DNA of 64,000 nt from Gracilaria gracilis (Eukaryota; Rhodophyta; Florideophyceae; Gracilariales; Gracilariaceae). Below the pieces are notes generated by a model. The model did no database searches. It saw only the letters and a program-made list of their open reading frames with translations, and was not told the DNA's origin. The stretch's first letter is position 1. Each line of letters begins with the position of its first letter. A program made the translations under genes and the position numbers. Of the stretch, positions 50,788 to 59,470 are shown piece after piece. The stretch spans positions 62,001 to 126,000 of the forward strand of contig JARGSG010000021.1 in assembly GCA_030374805.1 (NCBI GenBank). The letters are read 5' to 3'.

Positions 50788-52773
50788 TTACAAAGTAGAA
50801 GCCACTGCTTCTGCATCAACGTCAACAGCGTCGAATCCTATGCCCCGGTCAACCGCCACACGGATACGTCTCAAGGCTACATCTGCTGCAAACTCGCCCA
50901 CGTCGCCAGCCTTTCTAGAGCGAATACTTAAGGAACCAGCGCTCACTTCCTTCTCTCCGACCACAGCCATCAAAGGAACACGCTCCTGTTCCCCATTGCG
51001 AACCATTTTGCCAAGTCGCTCATTGGAACAGTCCACCTCAACTCTCAGACCAACACCCTTTGCTCGCAGCGCGACTTCCTCACAATACTTCCTGGACACG
51101 TCAGTCACCGGGAGCAGCTTGAGCTGCACAGGCGCAAGCCATAAGGGAAATTCGCCTGCATACGATTCAACAAGGATACCGAAGAAGCGTTCCACAGAAC
51201 CAAAAATGGCACGATGAACCATAATAGGGCGCTTTCGCTCACCGTCCTTGTCAACATACTGAAGATCAAACCTTTGTGGCAAGTTGAAATCGCATTGTAT
51301 AGTGGAACATTGCCAAAGTCTTCCAATGGCATCCCTGATCTTGACATCAATCTTTGGTCCATAGAATGCTCCGCCACCTTCATCGATAGAGTAGTGCCAT
51401 CCCTTGGCCGTCAACGCCTCCTGCAAAGCATTCGTAGCCTTCTCCCATATATCATCCGAACCAACGCTCTTCGCAGGACGCGTAGAAAGCATAATCTCGT
51501 ACTGAGTAAATCCAAAGCGACCCAAAATGCTCTCCGTAAGATCAAGCACTCGTTCTATTTCCCCCGCAAGCTGCTCCGGTAGACAAAAGATATGCGCGTC
51601 ATCCTGAGTAAAACCGCGGACTCGCATGAGACCATGTAACGTACCACTTCTCTCATAGCGGTAAACGGTGCCCAACTCCGCCCAACGCAGCGGTAGCTCA
51701 CGATAACTTCTGAGACCATTCTTAAACACCAGACAGTGAAAGGGGCAGTTCATAGGCTTGAGTTGGTACTTTTCATTTTCCACATCCATCTGATCAAACA
51801 TGCTCTCTTGATAAAAGTCAAGATGACCCGATGTCTTCCACAGGTCCACGTTGGCCACATGCGGCGTATACAAAAGTTCGTAGCCGTCCTGCATATGACG
51901 GTTCTTCCAAAAGTCTTCAATGATGGCACGCACGCGACTGCCCTTGGGGTGCCAGAACACCAAGCCGCCGCCAGCGGCCTCCTGAATGGTGAAGAGGTCA
52001 AGCTTGGCGCCCAATACGCGATGATCGCGTCGCTTCGCCTCTTCCTTCAGACGCAAGTACTCGGTGAGTTGCTCCGGTGTCTCCCAGGCAGTTCCATAGA
52101 TGCGTTGCAACATGGCATTGTTCTCATCGCCTCGCCAGTACGCGCCGGCGACTGTTTCCAACGCGACGGCCTTCGGGTTGAGCTGGCCGGTGGACTGAAC
52201 GTGTGGACCGGCGCAGAGGTCCCACCACTTTTCGCCAATATGATACACGGTGATGGGATCTGAGATATCGTCCAGAATCTGCAGCTTGTACGGCTCATTA
52301 ATGAGCTCAATTCTCTGTAGCGCTTCATGCCTACTAAGCTGCTCGCGTCGCAACGGAAGGTTCTGACGAATGATCTTATCCATCTCCTTCTTGATACGCT
52401 TCAAATCTCGGTCGGAGAACGGCACCTCATGGTCAAAGTCATAATAAAAGCCATTCTGAATGCACGGTCCGATGGTGACCTGCGCGGCGGGGAACAGTCG
52501 TTGCACGGCCATAGCCAGCACATGGGCGGCGGTATGTCTGAGCTCGAAGAGCTGCGGGCTACTCTCATACGTGGGCAGCGGCTTCATGGCGGTGTCCTCT
52601 TTGGCCGGCGCGACAGGCGGAGACGACGACGACGCTGTCACCGACGTTATCGGGCGCACGCGGCGCGCCACGCGCGACGAGGGCGGGGCGACGGCCGCGG
52701 CCAGCCGCGTGCGCAGCGCATGCAGCGAGGCCCGAGCGGGCAGCGGCGCCACGAACAGCAGTCGCGCAGCCAT
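50788..52773 (-). CDS. Organellar threonyl-tRNA synthetase
   Basis: About 661 residues. A Arg/Ala-rich presequence (MAARLLFVAPLPARASLHAL...) points to plastid and/or mitochondrion. The editing domain has HTAAH near its start and CAGPH (HxxxH and CxxxH zinc-like motifs). The class II core has MNCPFHCLVF with the zinc Cys, RYERSGTLHGLMRVRGFTQD (motif 2), DEGGGAFYGPKIDVKIRD and VHRAIFGSVERFFGILVE (motif 3). A C-terminal anticodon-binding domain follows. It attaches Thr to tRNA(Thr) and clears mischarged Ser. The N-terminal TGS (N1) domain of bacterial ThrRS is missing, as in plant organellar forms. I chose 52773; an ATG at 52854 would add 27 acidic residues. Confidence 0.95.
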   Translation of the reverse strand: MAARLLFVAPLPARASLHALRTRLAAAVAPPSSRVARRVRPITSVTASSSSPPVAPAKEDTAMKPLPTYESSPQLFELRHTAAHVLAMAVQRLFPAAQVTIGPCIQNGFYYDFDHEVPFSDRDLKRIKKEMDKIIRQNLPLRREQLSRHEALQRIELINEPYKLQILDDISDPITVYHIGEKWWDLCAGPHVQSTGQLNPKAVALETVAGAYWRGDENNAMLQRIYGTAWETPEQLTEYLRLKEEAKRRDHRVLGAKLDLFTIQEAAGGGLVFWHPKGSRVRAIIEDFWKNRHMQDGYELLYTPHVANVDLWKTSGHLDFYQESMFDQMDVENEKYQLKPMNCPFHCLVFKNGLRSYRELPLRWAELGTVYRYERSGTLHGLMRVRGFTQDDAHIFCLPEQLAGEIERVLDLTESILGRFGFTQYEIMLSTRPAKSVGSDDIWEKATNALQEALTAKGWHYSIDEGGGAFYGPKIDVKIRDAIGRLWQCSTIQCDFNLPQRFDLQYVDKDGERKRPIMVHRAIFGSVERFFGILVESYAGEFPLWLAPVQLKLLPVTDVSRKYCEEVALRAKGVGLRVEVDCSNERLGKMVRNGEQERVPLMAVVGEKEVSAGSLSIRSRKAGDVGEFAADVALRRIRVAVDRGIGFDAVDVDAEAVASTL

Positions 52774-53266
52774 TTCGAGTGTGAGCGATGTCGCTTCGTC
52801 TTCTTCCGCTTCGCACCATCGCAGCCTGCTCCTCGTGGCACGGGCGTCCATCACCGCTCAGCGAGATCAGACATACACAGCGCATACACGTATCCCACGC
52901 GACCACGGCGTCCACCTCGACGACGGAGTCCGAGGCGATTCGACGTGCACGGCGCGCGCGCCATGCATGGATTCTGCTGATGCGTGCATCGCATCAAGGA
53001 TGACATGCGCCGCGTCAGCAGCAAAAAGGTGCGGCGCAAGCGCGGTAAGCTGACGCATGCACGTCTCATAGACGGCTGAGCTTTGCCAGCGCACACGCGC
53101 GCCAACGCAGCACACACGCGCACAGCTTCCACTGTTCGTCCTCAGCCGCCTCATCGCGCGCTCTTTCTCTGTTCTTGAGCGCCCGCGCCCTGTGCTCGTC
53201 CGGCCCTTTGCGCTGTCATCCCCCCCTCACCCCCCCCACCACCACCACCGCCGCGACCGCCGCCCC
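52774..53266. other. Divergent promoter region ThrRS / RSH
   Basis: About 490 bp between opposite starts, both genes encoding plastid/organelle proteins. Its end is C-rich with CCACC repeats before the RSH ATG. No TATA box is evident. Confidence 0.5.
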
Positions 53267-55132
53267 ATGACCGCATCCGCCTTCGTCCCGTTTCTCCCGA
53301 CCGTCCGTCTTCGTCGCGGCGACCCCCATCGTCGCTCGCCCTCCCGTCTACGTCCCCCACGCGCGCTCGCGGCCGCGCCTAAGCCGCCTGTGCCACCACT
53401 CACTCCCGCGCAATGGCTGAATAGCTCGTCTGCCACTTCTTTGCCGCCCGTCGTGCCGCCCGCCGCGTCATGGCGTGACTTACCGCCTACTAACCCGTCC
53501 GCGTTCGAGGCGGCGCCGTCCACGCTGCAGCACCTGGTCCGAGACCTGGAACAGCGAATTTTCTACCTGGGGCCTGTCAATCGACACAAGGTTTTGAAAG
53601 CCGTTCAGCTTGCCACCGAGGCCGTTGGCGCACCGCCACCGCTCGTGCGCTATAACCTCACCGTCGCGCTCATCGTGGCCGATCTGCAGATGGACTGCGA
53701 CACGCTGTGCGCCGCCGTTTTAACACAGGTTATTTCACGCCCGGGCTGTACAAGAAGGGACGTGGAGCGACACGTCGGCCCGGACGTTCTTCGAATCCTC
53801 AACTTTCATAACCAGCTCAACACCACCATTCAACTTTGTGCTCACTCCCATTTTACTGAGATGTCTTTTTCAAACTTACGCGAGCTCATTTTGGTCGGCG
53901 CAATGGAAGAGCCACGCGCCATCTCGCTCGAGGTGGCGCGCGCCGTGCTGGCTATTCGCACCTTGGATACACTTTCAGACGAGCAGTCCAAGATCACCAT
54001 AGCGCGCCAAACCATGTACCTGCATGCGCCGTTGGCAAACCAATTAGGCATATGGTACGCGCAGGGCGAGCTAGAGGAACACGCGTTCATGTACCTGCAG
54101 CCGGAGAGCTATCATATGGTGCGCCGTCTAGTTGGCGAAAGGCGCCGTGAGTGCCAAACCACCCTGGCGCAAAACAAGGAGTTTTTGGAGCGAGTGCTCA
54201 CCAAATCGCCGCACGTGCGCAGTTTGGTGCGCTCCGTCTCCATCAAGGGCCGTGTGAAAGGGCTCTACTCCGTGTACCGTAAGATGACTCGATCTGGCAA
54301 GAAGGTTTGCGAAATCTATGACTTGCTCGCGTTGCGTGTCATCATACAACCCAAGCGCGCCGATGAGGCGTCCGAGCAGGCCGCTTGCCGTGCCGTTGCT
54401 GACGTAATTCGGGACCATTATGATACTATCGAGGCGCGTGCAAAGGATTATATCGCCAGTCCTAAGCGCAATGGGTACCGTAGCTTGCATCTCACGGTGC
54501 TTTCACCGCAGAGCTCTACGCCGTTGGAGATCCAAATTCGAAGTGAGAAGATGCATCATGTGGCTGAATTTGGAGCTGCTGCGCATTGGATTTACAAGGA
54601 ACATGCCACCAAGGATGATGATGGCTCGAGCTCCGTGGAAGATGAAGATGCGTCGACTTGGTCTGCATCTGTTTCTTGTTGTTGTGAATCCACCACGCCG
54701 AACAACGACGGTGACGTCACCAGGAGTGGCTTGAGCGCTGAAATGTACAATATCAAAGCGACGCAAACTATAGTTGTGAAGATGAAAGCGGCCGACGTGC
54801 GTGAGATGACTTTTTCGTCGGACGAGAAACTGAGCGAGCTTGCGTCAAAACGGGTTGCTCTGGCTAGGTGGCATGGCGACGGATATGACGAGGTTAGACG
54901 TGGCTATTTGACGTGCATGGCATCGGCCATCCGAGCGAGCCGTGTGATTGTTGCGGCGGCTGGTCAGCTTTACGGACTGGCTGTGGGTTCTACGCTGATG
55001 GACCTGGCCCATGGACTTGGAGTGGCGTCGCTTGGAGCTATTGCCGTTGTGAATGGATCAGTTGCGCCGCTGACTCAGAGACTGGAGATGAATGACATTG
55101 TGCGGTTCATCTCAGCTCTACCTGAGGCTTGA
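53267..55132 (+). CDS. Plastid RelA/SpoT homologue with degenerate hydrolase domain
   Basis: About 621 residues. The Arg/Pro/Ala/Ser-rich leader of about 85 residues suggests plastid import. The HD hydrolase-like domain (residues about 100-270) has lost its ligands: the usual His of HPxxVA is Asn in RYNLTVALIV, and the LHD motif is LTQ in CAAVLTQVISRPG. The synthetase domain is intact: GRVKGLYSVYRKM, CEIYDLLALRVI (catalytic Asp), YIASPKRNGYRSLH and LEIQIRSEKMH (catalytic Glu), ending AAHWIYKE. A TGS-like domain (VIVAAAGQLYGLAVGSTLMD, GAIAVVNGSVAPL) lies at the end, after an acidic Ser-rich linker and a Cys triplet. It should make (p)ppGpp but not degrade it. The first ATG is 53267. Confidence 0.93.
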   Translation: MTASAFVPFLPTVRLRRGDPHRRSPSRLRPPRALAAAPKPPVPPLTPAQWLNSSSATSLPPVVPPAASWRDLPPTNPSAFEAAPSTLQHLVRDLEQRIFYLGPVNRHKVLKAVQLATEAVGAPPPLVRYNLTVALIVADLQMDCDTLCAAVLTQVISRPGCTRRDVERHVGPDVLRILNFHNQLNTTIQLCAHSHFTEMSFSNLRELILVGAMEEPRAISLEVARAVLAIRTLDTLSDEQSKITIARQTMYLHAPLANQLGIWYAQGELEEHAFMYLQPESYHMVRRLVGERRRECQTTLAQNKEFLERVLTKSPHVRSLVRSVSIKGRVKGLYSVYRKMTRSGKKVCEIYDLLALRVIIQPKRADEASEQAACRAVADVIRDHYDTIEARAKDYIASPKRNGYRSLHLTVLSPQSSTPLEIQIRSEKMHHVAEFGAAAHWIYKEHATKDDDGSSSVEDEDASTWSASVSCCCESTTPNNDGDVTRSGLSAEMYNIKATQTIVVKMKAADVREMTFSSDEKLSELASKRVALARWHGDGYDEVRRGYLTCMASAIRASRVIVAAAGQLYGLAVGSTLMDLAHGLGVASLGAIAVVNGSVAPLTQRLEMNDIVRFISALPEA

Positions 55133-55843
55133 GCTCGGTTGTCGGTTTGTACCAAGTGGTATTATTGTGTAACGATGTGTAACGTTGTACTGTTCTTTTT
55201 TGTTGGATGGAGATGTTTGATGGTGTTGTACTATGATGTTGATGGTTTTGTACTATGTGTTGATGGTTTTGTACCATGTTGGTGGTGTTGTACTATGTGT
55301 TGAAGGTTGTGTACTATGTGTTGTAGTAACGATGGATGTATCATTTTGTAACTTTGTACTACTTGTATAATGTACGTTTCGCTAATCGTCTGACTCTTTT
55401 GTGGAAGTAAAAGTGGGGCGAGGCTTTAATAAACAGTTCTTTTCTTCTCTGCTAGCAACTTTGCCGCTGCGAGATATTTGTGACAAGGCAAATATCACGG
55501 TGACGAGCAGGCTGAGCTTCCATTCGAACAAGATGCGGAGCCGAAGCGGGGGCGGGAAGGCGCTGCTGCAAACGATTTGCACGCAAGCACGTGCGTGTGT
55601 CGCGGTTTGTGCGCGTGTGGCGCGTGTTTGCGCGGCGCTGATTGGACGCGGCGCGGCGTGCGCGCGGCCGCCAATGGCGTGCGTGCGGTACGGCGCGCCG
55701 ATATTTTGCGCGAGAGGCGGTTCGATTCGCGCTGCGGCTGCGTTTGATTGGGCGCGCCGCGTGCTGTTCTCACTTGCAGGCGCGCGCCTTACACGTCGGG
55801 CTGACGCACGCTGACGCGCTTTCACCGCGCACACATTCGTTCT
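55133..55843. other. Convergent intergenic region RSH / uS15
   Basis: Begins with T/G-rich DNA carrying a tandem repeat at 55212-55317, then AATAAA-like text near 55427, then a GC-rich block to the uS15 stop. Confidence 0.6.
55212..55317 (+). repeat. Imperfect 19-23-bp tandem repeat downstream of RSH
   Basis: Five units ending TTGTACTAT/TTGTACCAT: 55212-55234, 55235-55256, 55257-55277, 55278-55296 and 55297-55317. Likely in the RSH 3' untranslated region. Confidence 0.85.
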
Positions 55844-56356
55844 TCAATGCAATCTAGGCGCGGGCGTCTTGCGCGCGCCCAGCGGTTGATCCTTGGGGAA
55901 CACCGAGTTGGGTCTCAAGCTCAGTCTGGTGACCACCTCCATGTACAACGTCGAGTCGGTGCGCAGCAGGTACTTCATCAATCGTCGCCTCTTGGCAACC
56001 ATCATCACCAACCGTCGCCGACTCATCTTATCCTGCTTGTGTGCAATCACGTGCTGTGTACAATCCTTGATGCGGTCCGTCAACAACGCGATCTGAACGG
56101 GTGTTGCGCCCGTGTCCTGCGCGTCGCGCCCGAACTGCTCGATGATCTGCGTTTTTCTGGCGCGACGCTGCTCGCCCTTCGACGCGTTGCTCAGCGATAG
56201 CGCGGCCGCCACCGATTCGTGCGCGCGCGATTGCGAGGCGTCCACCGGGTGCGACAGCACGCTGGCGGACGGCGCGGTGGCGTGTCGCGCCTGCACCCCA
56301 CGCGGCGACGGCGACGCCAGCGCGAGGCGCCACGGCAGCCGACTCAGCCTCAGCAT
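55844..56356 (-). CDS. Organellar (probably mitochondrial) ribosomal protein uS15
   Basis: About 170 residues. An Arg-rich amphipathic leader (MLRLSRLPWRLALASPSPRG) is typical of mitochondrial import. The uS15 core follows: IIEQFGRDAQDTGATPVQIA, LLTDRIKDCTQHV, the conserved HKQDKMSRRRLVMMVAKRRR region and LMKYLLR. It binds 16S-like rRNA early in small-subunit assembly. The start at 56356 is chosen for the leader; an ATG at 56464 would add a Ser/Arg-rich stretch. Confidence 0.88.
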   Translation of the reverse strand: MLRLSRLPWRLALASPSPRGVQARHATAPSASVLSHPVDASQSRAHESVAAALSLSNASKGEQRRARKTQIIEQFGRDAQDTGATPVQIALLTDRIKDCTQHVIAHKQDKMSRRRLVMMVAKRRRLMKYLLRTDSTLYMEVVTRLSLRPNSVFPKDQPLGARKTPAPRLH

Positions 56357-57453
56357 GTTGCTGCGTCCTCGCCGAGTGACCGAGCTCGTCTTTGTTCGTC
56401 CCTTCCGCCCGCGGCCTTGGTGTTCGGATCGTCGGGCCGCGGTCGGCGACGAGCTCGGTGCCATCACATACACGCCACACACGTGGCGTGGTGCACACGA
56501 TGCCACGCACGGACGCGAATTGACAGCCGTTGCCAACGGATTCCCCCGTTCAACGGGGCCCGTTGGCGCTTGCTTGTTGCACTCCTGCGCTGCAGCAGTG
56601 CAAGCGCGAGGCCAACGACGACGCGCGCGATGCGCGTCATCAAAACGAAGTGGGCCGCATCACGCGCTGTGAATCGAAGCGGCGATCACCACCACCAACT
56701 GGCGGCGCGGCGCTCACGCGCGACGTGCCACCGCGCGCGCACCACCACGCAGGGAGCAACTGATGGAAAGCAGCGACCGCCGCGCCGGTCTCGAGTGCCG
56801 TGGAAGCGGCTGCGGCTGTGCGAAAGTGTCCCATATCGTTCCAGTCGGGCGCATGAGGCGCAGGCAGAATCTCTGGGTGACCCAAGTTGGGTCCATCGGC
56901 AGACTGCCCAGCGAACACACGTGCGCGCAGCAACCACAGCTCCACGCGTGCCGCGGCGCGCCGCCGAATGGGCGCGCGCCACATATGATGAGATTTGAAC
57001 GCGTGGCCAATGGCGTGGCGACAGCTTGAAAGCCGCCGTGTAGTCAATGCACCGGCGCCGGCGTCGGCACCGTGCCGCCAGGCTGGCGCCCGACTCCGTT
57101 GCGCGCTCTCGTAAGCGGAGGCGTCGTCCGGCCGTCAAGCGTCAACGCGCCCAGGACGAGCACGCGCTGCCATCGTACGTATCTAAGGCGCGTTTCTAGC
57201 CGCCGCCGCCGTTGGCGCAAATCACAGGACTTGTTGCGTGGGCTGCTTTGAGCACGCGCGTGGCTAAGCGCCTTTCATGTTCCATCGCGACGGGCCGTAC
57301 GCGCGCTCGCGCAATGCGCACCTCCCATCACCAACACTGCCTCCGCTACATAAGCGAGGAGTGCGCGTCTTGGAGGCTTTGCATCGCTCGGCGCACTTTT
57401 GTGACTGTTTGGCTTCGCAACAGTTGTTTGAACCGCATAACTTTGAACACGAC
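56357..57453. other. Divergent GC-rich region uS15 / carbonic anhydrase
   Basis: 1.1 kb between opposite starts. Contains the palindrome ACCCAAGTTGGGT at about 56881-56893. Overlapping long frames are compositional; no gene is supported. Confidence 0.5.
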
Positions 57454-58077
57454 ATGAGTGCTAGAACGCAAGCGCCACCGCCCGTGCCCGTTGCCGCCAC
57501 GCCCGTCGCAGATCAGGTGTTGGATAAGCTGCTTGTCGCCAATGCCGCCTTCGTCAACGGCGAGCCCGTTGCTGCCGCCGGAAGCAGCGCGGCCGTTCGC
57601 ACCTACCTCGCTGAGAATGGACAGGCGCCACACACAGTTGTCATCACGTGCGCCGACTCACGCGTCAGTCCCGAAATCATCTTCCGTGCCGGACTGGGCG
57701 AGCTGTTCGTCATCCGCAACGCCGGCAACGTCACGTCGGAGGATTCCGTGCGAGGAAGCGTCGAGTACGCTGTGGAACACCTCAAGTCGAAGGTCATCAT
57801 GGTGTTGGGACACAGCAAGTGCGGCGCGGTGGCCGCCGCCACCGCCGTGGCGAAGGGTACCGACATGGGCGATAACAGCCTCGCTAGACATGTGCACAAG
57901 ATCGCCGATGGTGTCAAGCATGTTTGCCACGACGAACGCGTCGCGGTGGAACAGAACGTGAAGAATGGAGTGGCGGAGCTGAGAAAGAACCAAGTCGTAA
58001 ACAAGTTCGCCGACGTCAAGCTGGTCGGCGCAGTATACGACCTCGCATCGGGCCAGGTGTTTGTTCTCAATGAATGA
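57454..58077 (+). CDS. Beta-class carbonic anhydrase
   Basis: About 207 residues, usual beta-CA size. Zinc ligands: Cys66 in CADSRVSP (with catalytic Asp68-Arg70), His120 and Cys123 in GHSKCGAV. The conserved GELFVIRNAGN strand and SVEYAVEHL helix are present. It hydrates CO2 to bicarbonate for pH control or carbon concentration. The start at MSARTQ gives a cytosolic-looking N-terminus; a longer frame from the ATG at 57277 (59 extra residues, Arg/His/Leu) could be a targeting leader, so location is open. Confidence 0.93.
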   Translation: MSARTQAPPPVPVAATPVADQVLDKLLVANAAFVNGEPVAAAGSSAAVRTYLAENGQAPHTVVITCADSRVSPEIIFRAGLGELFVIRNAGNVTSEDSVRGSVEYAVEHLKSKVIMVLGHSKCGAVAAATAVAKGTDMGDNSLARHVHKIADGVKHVCHDERVAVEQNVKNGVAELRKNQVVNKFADVKLVGAVYDLASGQVFVLNE

Positions 58078-58987
58078 CCGCGCTGGCCGCGTGGCCAACT
58101 GTGCGCGTCCCACCAAACTTTAAATAAAACTTTTTTGTGACTAACGATACCTGCGTGCCTTTTCGCCTTTTCCTTGTTCTATTCTTGGCCGCTCGCCAGA
58201 CTTGGCCCCCTGTCGAGCGCTTCCCGCTCCAGTCCACCGCCCTTCCGTTGCCGCCTCCGTCGTGCGTGGCGTGGCGTCCGTGGTCCACACTGCAGACTGC
58301 AGGAGCGCGCGGTGCGAGGAGAGCGCGTCTCTGGAAAAGAGCAGCAGCATGTCGTAAAGTTACTACTAGCTAGAGTGAAGACAAACATGCAACATCGATA
58401 CCACTGCAAATGCGCCTTTGTATGTTTTTTTTTGTATGCTGCTTTCACCTTCAGCCCCCTTGGAGAGTTTGTTCGCCTGTTGCATTGTGCAAAGTTTGCA
58501 CTGCAAACGCATCGCCAAGCGTTTGTGAGTCACACGCGCCTCCTTGATCCGTAGCGTGGCGCTGTCGTGGAGCATTCCCCGTTATTTGGGGTGGAATTCG
58601 AAGCAGTACATGGAATCAAAGCCGCATCATTGCTTTCAAACTTTGGAACTGCATCATATCAATCACCACCTCGTAAAACCAAACGCAGTGCCGTTCACTT
58701 CGATCTCGTTGCTCTATATTTGTTCGCCCGTTGTTCCTTCTAACTGCACCTCGAGTGGAGTCCACTCTGCCACTAGCCACAGCCTTTTCAAACTTCGTAC
58801 CTCACTGCTGCTCTTTAACCTTGTTCTCTCCTTTCTATTTAAACATGTGCCGCATCATCACTAGCTTTGTATAACAAGCTCAACTTTCTCATCGTTCGCG
58901 CCTTGTGGTTCTATCATTCTCCATTTCTCATATACGTCTCCTCTTTGACCTTAGCTCACCCCCTCACCCCCACGCTGCGCTCACAGC
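58078..58987. other. Intergenic region
   Basis: Begins with AATAAA at about 58122 downstream of the carbonic anhydrase. The last part (58700-58987) is pyrimidine-rich upstream DNA of the bZIP gene, with TATTTAAAC at about 58837. No gene. Confidence 0.6.
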
Positions 58988-59470
58988 ATGCAACCCTCTG
59001 CCACCTATCTCACCCCATACCTTCGACAATGGGGTGCCGACCCCTTGATCGAACCACTCGGAACAGAATCTCCGCTATCCGAACTAGAACAGATACTCTT
59101 CGGCACAGAAAGCTATCCCACGTACTCCCCTAGACTGCCATTGGATCACCATCCCCCAAGCCCGACCCCACCTCTTTCACCGCTCCCAGAACCACCGACG
59201 CCTCCCTCGCCATGCACTGAAGACAATTCACCATCCAGAAAACGTCCAAAAGACACCCGTACTCGCGCCGAAATCCGGCGCGACCGCGCAGCTCGGAACC
59301 GAAGCTCTGCTCGTCGATCTCGTCTGCGAAAAAAGGCACAGAATGAGCGCGAACGCCTTCACGCACAAATGGTTGAACAACGAAATGTGTCTCTTAAAAC
59401 GCGCGTGGCTGCGTTGCGTACTCGAATGCTTCGGCTGCAGACTATTGTGGCACACATGACGAACGGCTGA
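58988..59470 (+). CDS. Small bZIP transcription factor
   Basis: About 160 residues. The N-terminus is acidic/Pro-rich (SPTPPLSPLPEPPTPP) and could be an activation region. The bZIP domain fills residues 90-150: basic RDRAARNRSSARRSRLRKK (N-x7-R present), then zipper d positions Glu, Val, Leu, Leu and Leu at heptad spacing. It is likely a nuclear dimeric DNA-binding protein. Unlike the bZIP at 2715 it has no homopolymer runs. Intronless. The ATG at 58988 is the first after a CT-rich leader. Confidence 0.88.
   Translation: MQPSATYLTPYLRQWGADPLIEPLGTESPLSELEQILFGTESYPTYSPRLPLDHHPPSPTPPLSPLPEPPTPPSPCTEDNSPSRKRPKDTRTRAEIRRDRAARNRSSARRSRLRKKAQNERERLHAQMVEQRNVSLKTRVAALRTRMLRLQTIVAHMTNG

Noticed and set aside
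53192-53266. Longer RSH start
   Set aside because: Begins with GTG, not ATG; the first ATG is 53267.
56357-57453. Several 90-150-codon frames on both strands between uS15 and carbonic anhydrase
   Set aside because: Mutually overlapping, Arg/Cys/Trp-rich, without motifs.
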